DNA of 64,000 bases from Pseudomonas fluorescens (GTDB taxonomy: Bacteria > Pseudomonadota > Gammaproteobacteria > Pseudomonadales > Pseudomonadaceae), in NCBI RefSeq assembly GCF_001307275.1, contig NZ_CP012831.1, positions 1,922,001 to 1,986,000 of the forward strand, written 5' to 3'. Both the position numbers and the translations under genes were made by a program. The stretch's first letter is position 1, and the number at the start of each line of letters is the position of its first letter. Below the pieces are notes generated by a model. It did not search any database. It was not told the origin of the DNA and saw nothing but the letters and a program-made list of their open reading frames with translations. Shown in pieces: positions 57,503-64,000 of the stretch.

Positions 57503-58094
57503 TCAGACCGCCATCGCGAGCAAGCTCGCTCCCACACAGGTTTTTGGTCGTTTATAAGATCAGTGTCCACCGCCGATCCCGGTGGGAGCCGAGCTTGCTC
57601 GCGATAGCGGTGGGTCTGCTTGTGCATCAATGCTGAATGTACCGCCGCCTTCGCGAGCAGGCTCGCTCCCACAATTGGACTGAGTACACCTGCAAGAGCA
57701 GGTCGGCTATCAGGCCGCCTCGCGAGCAAGCTTTGCTCCCACAGGTCCAGCTCAAACAAGTCTGATAGGTGTACACCCCCGCAAGAGCCAGGCCGGCTAT
57801 AAGGCCGCCTCGCGGTGGACGTTGATTTCGGCGCCCCGTTAACCACGCTGGCCGAACGCAGGTATTGTGGAGTGGGCATCCCGGCATGGATGCCGGGATA
57901 GCCGCGCTGGGCCATGGATGGCCCTTCGCGGCGGGCCCACGGAGCAATGCCTTCGTTCGGGCATGCCGAGCCTAGGCGAGGCACCGAGTGGTGGGGCATA
58001 AAGCGTTTTGCTTACTTTTGCGCTTCTCAAAAGTGAGCCGCTGTAAGAGCGGAACCGTCAGCAGCCGTTACCGCAGCAATGGATATGTACTCAA
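57503..58094. repeat. tandem duplication unit 1 (~592 bp)
   Basis: The first of two tandem units, both opening with TCAGACCGCCATCGCGAGCA. The first ~290 bases hold REP arms. The rest is the ~300-bp structured element copy B. The first halves of units 1 and 2 differ at only about seven sites. Confidence 0.88.
57790..58090 (+). repeat. ~300-bp structured repeat element, copy B
   Basis: The element in the opposite orientation to copy A. The inner hairpin reads ATCCCGGCAT/ATGCCGGGAT where copy A has ACCTCGGCAT/ATGCCGAGGT. Both sides changed together at two base pairs. The outer stem is mostly kept with G-T pairs and one mismatch. Confidence 0.85.
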
Positions 58095-58684
58095 TCAGAC
58101 CGCCATCGCGAGCAAGCTCGCTCCCACACAGGTTTTTGGTCGTTTATAAGGTCAGTGTCCACCGCCGATCCCGGTGGAGCCGAGCTTGCTCGCGATGGCG
58201 GTGGGTCTGCTTGCATCAATGCTGAATGTACCGCCGCCTTCGCGAGCAGGCTCGCTCCCACAATTGGACTGAGTACACCTGCAAGAGCAGGCCGGCTATC
58301 AGGCCGCCTCGCGAGCAAGCTTTGCTCCCACAGGTCCAGCTCAAACAAGTCTGATGGGTGTACACCCCCCGCAAGAGCCAGGCCGGCTATGAGGCCGCCT
58401 CGGCGGGCGTTTGATCTGGGGGCCCCGTTGACCACGCTGGCCGAACGCAGGTATTGCGCAGTGGGCACCTCGGCATGGATGCCGAGGTAGCCGCGCTGGG
58501 CCATGGATGGCCCTTCGCGGCGGCCCACGGAGTAATGCCGGAGTGAGGGCACACCGAGCCTAGGCGAGGTGCCGAGTGGTGGGGCAAAGACCTTTTGGTT
58601 ACTTTTGGGGCGTTTGCCAAAAGTGACCCGCTGTAAGAGCGGAACCGTCAGCAGCCGTTACCGCAGAAATGGATATGTACTCAA
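58095..58684. repeat. tandem duplication unit 2 (~590 bp)
   Basis: The second unit. Its first ~290 bases are about 97% like unit 1; the structured element half (copy C) is only about 87% like copy B by my eye count. A third unit start (TCAGACCGCC) follows at 58685 but continues only into a single REP arm. Confidence 0.88.
58380..58680 (+). repeat. ~300-bp structured repeat element, copy C
   Basis: Same orientation as copy B. The inner CCTCGGCAT/ATGCCGAGG hairpin is intact and like copy A, but the right outer arm is degraded (GTAATGCCGGAGTGAG). A CCGCTGTAAGAGCGG hairpin lies near its end, shared with copy B. Confidence 0.85.
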
Positions 58685-58730
58685 TCAGACCGCCATCGCG
58701 AGCAAGCTCGCTCCCACAGTTGGGCCGAAC

Positions 58731-59546
58731 TCAGTACCCGTTGGACTCATAGTCAGGGGTAAACGCAAACCCAACCACCCGCTCAACCCCCGTCTCCAAC
58801 CGCCCATCCGGCCAAAGCCGCAACCACCGATACCCCGGCGCCTGCGCGCCCACCGCAAAATCCTCACTCCCCGGCTCAAACTGAATACAAGTCGAAGGCG
58901 AAGCCAACAAACGAACCCCCTCGCGCACCCGATCGACCTCCTGATGCACATGCCCCCAGAGCACCGCCCGCACCTGTGGAAACCGATCCAACACCGCAAA
59001 CAAAGCCTCCGGATTACGCAACCCAATCGGCTCCATCCACGCACACCCAATCGAAACAGGATGATGGTGCAGACACACCAGATGATGCCGCTCCGGCGCC
59101 TCGCTCAGCGCATTGGCCAACAGAATCAACTGCTCCTCGGCCAAAAAACCCGGCACCGAACCCGGCACGGCCGAGTCCAGCATCGTCACCCGCCAATTGC
59201 CGATGTCCACCACCGGATCGAGCAACGCACTCTTGACCGCCGCCTCGAGCATCACCCGCGGCTCATCATGGTTACCGGGAATCCACCGCGCTGGCGCATC
59301 GATTCGTGCAGTCAACTGGCGAAACGCCGCGTAGGACTCCAGCGTGCCGTCCTGGGACAGATCCCCCGTGGCGAGCATCAGGTCAATGTCCGGCTGCTGC
59401 TTGAGCACCAGATCGATGACCGCCCGCAAACTGTCACGGGTATTCATGCCCAGCAACGAGGCATCGGCCTCGGCGAACAAATGGCTATCGGACAGTTGGA
59501 CCAACAACGCCGTATCGGCAGTGGTCAAGCTGGATACGCTCGGCAA
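58731..59546 (-). CDS. cpdA: 3',5'-cyclic-AMP phosphodiesterase CpdA
   Basis: The 271-residue calcineurin-like metallophosphatase hydrolyses cAMP and controls Vfr/Crp signalling in Pseudomonas. Metal-binding motifs are LSDSHL (DSH), ATGDLSQDG (GD), GNHDEP (GNHD), LHHHPV and GHVH. The TTG at 59546 is chosen because GGAGAG lies about six bases upstream and family members start at this point; an earlier TTG at 59567 is the alternative. Upstream on the same strand is the DUF1249 gene. Downstream is the accessory block. Confidence 0.93.
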   Translation of the reverse strand: MPSVSSLTTADTALLVQLSDSHLFAEADASLLGMNTRDSLRAVIDLVLKQQPDIDLMLATGDLSQDGTLESYAAFRQLTARIDAPARWIPGNHDEPRVMLEAAVKSALLDPVVDIGNWRVTMLDSAVPGSVPGFLAEEQLILLANALSEAPERHHLVCLHHHPVSIGCAWMEPIGLRNPEALFAVLDRFPQVRAVLWGHVHQEVDRVREGVRLLASPSTCIQFEPGSEDFAVGAQAPGYRWLRLWPDGRLETGVERVVGFAFTPDYESNGY

Positions 59547-59645
59547 ATCGCTCTCTCCCAGGCGCAATCACGCCGTTGCATGAAGCCGCAATTATGCTGG
59601 GGGACGATCGAAAGGGGAAACCCGCGAACCGGAACCGGTTCACAA

Positions 59646-60098
59646 CTACCGAACGACTTCGAACTCGTGGCCCAGCGCCAGGCAATGACTCAGCCACTCG
59701 CCCAGGAACAGGTTCAACTGGGCCTTTTCATCCGGCTGGTGCATCGAGGCATTGGGATAAGGATAGATGCCACGAAAGCGTCGTGCATGCTCGGCGCTGA
59801 CGACTTCGGCCATGCGTGCATCGTGATAGACCTGAACCTCCAGCTGTGGCACCGGCAACCAGGGCAAGCTGTGTTCCTGGCGCACCTGCAAGGTGGTGGT
59901 GTAGGGACAGGTCTGCAGCACTTCCAGGGCCAGCACGCCGAGCATCTGGTCGCCGTGGGTCACGGCGATGCGGCGCGGCAACGGGTCGTTGCGCATGTCC
60001 GGCAACAAGCGCATCAGGCGGGCGTAGTTGGCTTCGCAGGCGGCCTGCAACCCCACCAGATCGACGCGATAGCGGTCGCGCAGCTTGTTCAGGACCAT
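59646..60098 (-). CDS. DUF1249 family protein
   Basis: The 150-residue cytosolic protein of the DUF1249 family (PA4970/YqiB type). It starts MVLNKLRDRYRVDLVGLQAACE and has VYHDARMAEVV and YPYPNASMHQPDEKAQLN. Function unknown. Its ATG overlaps the nudF stop by ten bases, so it is coupled. cpdA starts 99 bases past its stop. Confidence 0.9.
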   Translation of the reverse strand: MVLNKLRDRYRVDLVGLQAACEANYARLMRLLPDMRNDPLPRRIAVTHGDQMLGVLALEVLQTCPYTTTLQVRQEHSLPWLPVPQLEVQVYHDARMAEVVSAEHARRFRGIYPYPNASMHQPDEKAQLNLFLGEWLSHCLALGHEFEVVR

Positions 60099-60706
60099 AG
60101 CCCCCTCACTTCATCGCGATTCAAGGCCAGCCATTGCAAGGCAATGATGCTGGCCGCGTTGCAGATACGCCCGTCGCGCACGGCTTGCAAGGCATCTTCG
60201 TAGGCCCAGACCTTCACCCGAATGTCTTCGGCTTCTTCCAGAAGGCCATGCAGGCCGCCTGCCCCCGTGCTGTCGCAACGCCCCAAGAACAAATGTACGA
60301 ATTCATTGCTGCCGCCTGGCGATGGAAAATACTGAGTCATCGGCCAAAGCGCAGCGAAGACAAGCCCAGCTTCCTCCTGCGCTTCGCGATGAGCAACTTC
60401 TTCCGGTTGTTCATCCTTGTCGATCAGGCCGGCCACCAGTTCCACCAGCCAGGGGTTGGTGGTCTTGCCAATGGCCCCCACGCGAAACTGCTCGATCAAC
60501 ACCACTTCATCGCGCTGCGGATCGTAGGGCAGCACGCACACCGCGTCATGACGCACGAACAGTTCACGGCTGATCTCACGGCTCATGCCACCGGCAAACA
60601 ACTCGTGGCGCAAGACGAGGCGGTCGAGCTTATAGAAACCCTTGAAGCAGGTTTCACGCTTGACGATGTCCACGGTGTTCGGTGCGGCGTTGGCGAAGTC
60701 GGTCAT
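60089..60706 (-). CDS. nudF: ADP-ribose pyrophosphatase NudF
   Basis: The 205-residue Nudix hydrolase cleaves ADP-ribose to AMP and ribose 5-phosphate. A complete Nudix box is visible: G-x5-E-x7-REAQEEAGL (GLIDKDEQPEEVAHREAQEE, then AGL). The ATG at 60706 is chosen over the longer frame to 60745. Order nudF-DUF1249-cpdA follows the usual Pseudomonas layout. Confidence 0.94.
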   Translation of the reverse strand: MTDFANAAPNTVDIVKRETCFKGFYKLDRLVLRHELFAGGMSREISRELFVRHDAVCVLPYDPQRDEVVLIEQFRVGAIGKTTNPWLVELVAGLIDKDEQPEEVAHREAQEEAGLVFAALWPMTQYFPSPGGSNEFVHLFLGRCDSTGAGGLHGLLEEAEDIRVKVWAYEDALQAVRDGRICNAASIIALQWLALNRDEVRGLWS

Positions 60707-60920
60707 GACAATCCTCGTGTGCAATGGATCAATACGAGGTTCCAACCTCGGCTTCGCGCCATCCTAACGCGCCCGTACCCTTTGATGCAGCCCCTTTCCG
60801 GTGATCGGGATGGACGGCTGCGCTGAAAATCACTCTAATGAGCTTAGTGGCGAACTGATTGCCTTGCCGACAGTCGAAGCGGGTAACTTTTTGCCTTTCC
60901 GTGTTTCATGAAGGACGCCC

Positions 60921-61664
60921 ATGTCGCTTTTCAAAACCGCCTCCGTGGCTGCCATTGCCCTGACCCTGGGCGCTTGCCAAAGCCTGTTCCAACCCAACTA
61001 TCGCGCACCGCTGGAGACCACCCGCGACGCTTCGGAACAATTGCAGCCTGGCTGCGCCAGCGCCGACTGCCCATTGGTGAACATCGATACCCTGCACTTT
61101 CCCACCGAGCCTGCCTTGGACGGCATCGTCGAAAAACGCCTGCTGCAAATGACCCGCACTCCGGACGCCCCGGTGGCACCGACGCTGGCGGCCTACCGCG
61201 AACAGTTCTTGCGCAACGCCGCACCGCGCAACAGCAGCTATTTGCAGGCCAAGGTACGCGAGCAACATGACGGCCTGGTGATCATCGAATTGTCCAGCTA
61301 CCTGGACACCGGCGGTGCCCATGGCACGCCAGGGCGCGGCTTCATCAACTATTCGCGCCAGCAGCACAAGGTGCTGACCCTGTCGGACATGCTGCTGCCA
61401 GGCCAGGAAGAAGCCTTCTGGAAAGCCGCGCAAGTCGCCCACAACAGTTGGCTGATCAGCACCAAGCTGGATCAGGAACCCGAGTTCCTGAAACAGTGGT
61501 CCTTCCAGAAAACCCCGCACGTGGCGCTGACCTACGGCGGGGTGATCCTCAAGTACGAAGTGAGCACCATCGCGCCGTACGCCCTGGGCCACATCGAACT
61601 GAAGATCGCCTATCCGCGCCTCAATGGCATCCTCAAGCCCGAGCTGTTCCCCGGCCGTAGCTGA
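60921..61664 (+). CDS. DUF3298/RsiV-like lipoprotein
   Basis: The 247-residue lipoprotein has a signal peptide ending LTLGAC (Cys19; lipobox LGAC). The body contains LDTGGAHGTPGRGFINY, typical of DUF3298/RsiV-like envelope proteins (PA4972 type). Some relatives bind lysozyme; none is shown here. The ATG at 60921 is used. The 3' end overlaps the cytX stop by 32 bases in convergent orientation. Confidence 0.85.
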   Translation: MSLFKTASVAAIALTLGACQSLFQPNYRAPLETTRDASEQLQPGCASADCPLVNIDTLHFPTEPALDGIVEKRLLQMTRTPDAPVAPTLAAYREQFLRNAAPRNSSYLQAKVREQHDGLVIIELSSYLDTGGAHGTPGRGFINYSRQQHKVLTLSDMLLPGQEEAFWKAAQVAHNSWLISTKLDQEPEFLKQWSFQKTPHVALTYGGVILKYEVSTIAPYALGHIELKIAYPRLNGILKPELFPGRS

Positions 61665-62925
61665 AAGCCCGACCCAACAGCAGTTGCAGCAACCCTGCCA
61701 GAATCAGCGACGGCAGGGTTGCACCGACATCCGGATAGAGGTTGGCCAGCAAGTGATAAGTGCTCACCCCACCCAGCCAGGCCAACAGGGCCGGCCAGCG
61801 CAACGCGGCTGACACCACTTGGCTGCTGCGTTTGCGCAGGATGAAGTGGTCCACCAGCACCACGCCGAACAGCGGCGCGAACACCGAGCCGATCAGCAAC
61901 AGGAAGTTCTGGTATTGCGCCAACGGTGCAAAGCAGGCGATCAAGGTGCAGATGACGCCAATCGCCAAGGCCAGGTGCTCGACCTTCAACCCCGACAGCA
62001 TGCCGCTGGACACTGCCGCCGAGTGGATGTCGGCGAAGGCGTTTTCCGACTCGTCCAGCAGAATCAGCAGTAACGGAATGCCCAGCCCGGCACCGGCCAG
62101 GGCCAGCAGCAACGCGTTGACTTCACCGCTCGGCGCGAAGGCCAGGGTGTAGGCCACGCCCAGGCTCATCAGCCAGAAGTTACCGATGAAGAAACCCACG
62201 GCCGTGCCGCCGAAGACGTTCTTGGCGCGTTGGCCGAAGCGTGAGTAGTCGGCGATCAGCGGCAACCACGACAGCGGCATGGCAATAGCGATGTCGAACC
62301 CCACCGCCAGCGGCATTGAACCATCGCCCGCCTGGGCCCACAACGCGGCCAGGTCAGCCTTGGCGAACAGGTTCCAGGTCAACCAGATGCAGGCCGCCAG
62401 CAGTAACCAGATGCCCCACTTGCGCAGGACCTTGCGCACGAAGGTCAACGGCCCACTCACCGCGAGCAGGGTCGCCAGGGCGCCGAAGAACAGCGTCCAC
62501 AGCAGCGGGTTCGAACCCAGGCTGCCTTCGCTGAAGGCCCGCGCGCCGAGCAAACTGGCGGCGTCACGCATGACGATGATTTCGAACGAGCCCCAGCCGA
62601 TCAATTGCAGCAAGTTCAACACCGCCGGCACGCTCGCGCCCTTGCCGCCCAGGCTGAGCTTGAGGGCGGCCATGGCCGACAGGCCAGTGTCACTGCCGAT
62701 CACCCCGACCGCCGCCAGCAGCAGGACGCCCACCAGCGTGCCGAGGAAGATGGCCAGCAACGAACCGCTCAGGCCCAGGCCCGGCGCGAGCAAGGCGCCG
62801 ACTTGCAGGACCATCAGGCCGATGCCGAGGGAGAACCACAGGGAAAACAGATCGCGGGCGCCGAAGACGCGCTTGTCCAGGGGGACCGCGGCGTCAGGGG
62901 AGTAGGTGCTGGGTTGGATGTTCAA
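61633..62925 (-). CDS. cytX: hydroxymethylpyrimidine transporter CytX (NCS1 family)
   Basis: The 430-residue inner-membrane carrier has about twelve hydrophobic segments and the NCS1 cytosine/purine permease fold (FSLWFSLGIGLMVLQVGALL, LLQLIGWGSFEIIVMRDAA, LPLIADYSRFGQ). Its place directly downstream of thiC suggests it takes up HMP, the pyrimidine part of thiamine. The TPP riboswitch expected before thiC is outside the window. A REP pair fills the gap to thiC, which may weaken co-transcription. Confidence 0.88.
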   Translation of the reverse strand: MNIQPSTYSPDAAVPLDKRVFGARDLFSLWFSLGIGLMVLQVGALLAPGLGLSGSLLAIFLGTLVGVLLLAAVGVIGSDTGLSAMAALKLSLGGKGASVPAVLNLLQLIGWGSFEIIVMRDAASLLGARAFSEGSLGSNPLLWTLFFGALATLLAVSGPLTFVRKVLRKWGIWLLLAACIWLTWNLFAKADLAALWAQAGDGSMPLAVGFDIAIAMPLSWLPLIADYSRFGQRAKNVFGGTAVGFFIGNFWLMSLGVAYTLAFAPSGEVNALLLALAGAGLGIPLLLILLDESENAFADIHSAAVSSGMLSGLKVEHLALAIGVICTLIACFAPLAQYQNFLLLIGSVFAPLFGVVLVDHFILRKRSSQVVSAALRWPALLAWLGGVSTYHLLANLYPDVGATLPSLILAGLLQLLLGRAFSYGRGTARA

Positions 62926-62966
62926 GGGTTGTTATCTCAGAGGAATATTTGTTGTTTTTTTGGCCG

Positions 62967-63065
62967 CTATCGCGAGCAAGCTCGCTCCCACAAGGGATCA
63001 CAGGTGCACACAGTTTTTTGTGTCCACAGTAGACCCCCTGTGGGAGCGAGCTTGCTCGCGATGAG
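62967..63065. repeat. REP pair (GTGGGAGCGAGC type), inverted
   Basis: Inverted REP arms with about 49 bases between, located between the thiC stop and the cytX start. Confidence 0.85.
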
Positions 63066-63096
63066 GGCAGTGAAAACACCGCCCCCTCGGCTCACA

Positions 63097-64000
<904 letters not shown>

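Noticed and set aside
56170..58620. Many short open frames in the yqiA-cpdA accessory block giving similar Pro/Arg-rich peptides
   Set aside because: They fall on the REP arms and the ~300-bp elements and repeat with them; no Shine-Dalgarno or codon bias supports translation.

Overview
The window looks like core chromosome of a Pseudomonas of the fluorescens group. The evidence is GC-rich codon use, the P. aeruginosa PA4928-PA4973 type of gene order (ygiQ, dnaB, rpsF-rpsR-rplI, rlmB-rnr, tRNA-Leu, purA-hisZ, hflCKX-hfq-miaA-mutL-amiB, queG, orn, rsgA, motAB, psd, serB, parC-parE, cpdA, nudF, thiC) and dense Pseudomonas-type REP palindromes in the spacers. Species was not determined, and no search was run.

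Layout. 1-6009: a circularly permuted ATP-grasp/alpha-E protein and a transglutaminase/DUF2126 protein, often paired in proteobacteria. 6175-7559: a coupled pair of unrecognised genes, a 308-residue protein with hydrophobic patches followed by a four-helix membrane protein. 7873-17653: YgiQ, DnaB, the S6/S18/L9 operon with a DUF2232 membrane gene inside it, RlmB and RNase R. 17816-18288: two near-identical promoter/tRNA-Leu(CAG)/terminator cassettes. 18427-23046: a chemoreceptor, PurA and HisZ. 23360-33422: a long leftward run nnr-tsaE-amiB-mutL-miaA-hfq-hflX-hflK-hflC with many start/stop overlaps. It joins metabolite repair, tRNA modification, mismatch repair, cell-wall hydrolysis, Hfq and membrane-protease control.

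33486-47476: QueG, a TRIC-type channel, Orn, RsgA, the MotAB stator (with a readable FliA-type promoter), an HDOD protein, RhdA, Psd, a PA4958-like protein, SerB and a YtjB/AhpA-like membrane protein. 47499-47934: a tandem 102-bp array built from half a terminator plus a REP. 48021-55238: a PqiC-like lipoprotein, then the topoisomerase IV genes parC and parE separated by a retropepsin-like and a phytase/esterase-like gene, and YqiA.

55239-58730 is the accessory part, lying between yqiA and cpdA. It holds an AT-rich orphan gene with an internal duplication, a DUF6124 gene with a structured leader, three copies of a highly structured ~300-bp element (one inverted), and a ~592-bp tandem duplication. 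Two hairpin pairs of the ~300-bp element differ by compensating changes between copies, which suggests that folding matters. 58731-64000 returns to core genes: CpdA, a DUF1249 protein, NudF, a DUF3298-type lipoprotein, CytX and the 3' part of thiC, whose 5' end lies beyond the window.
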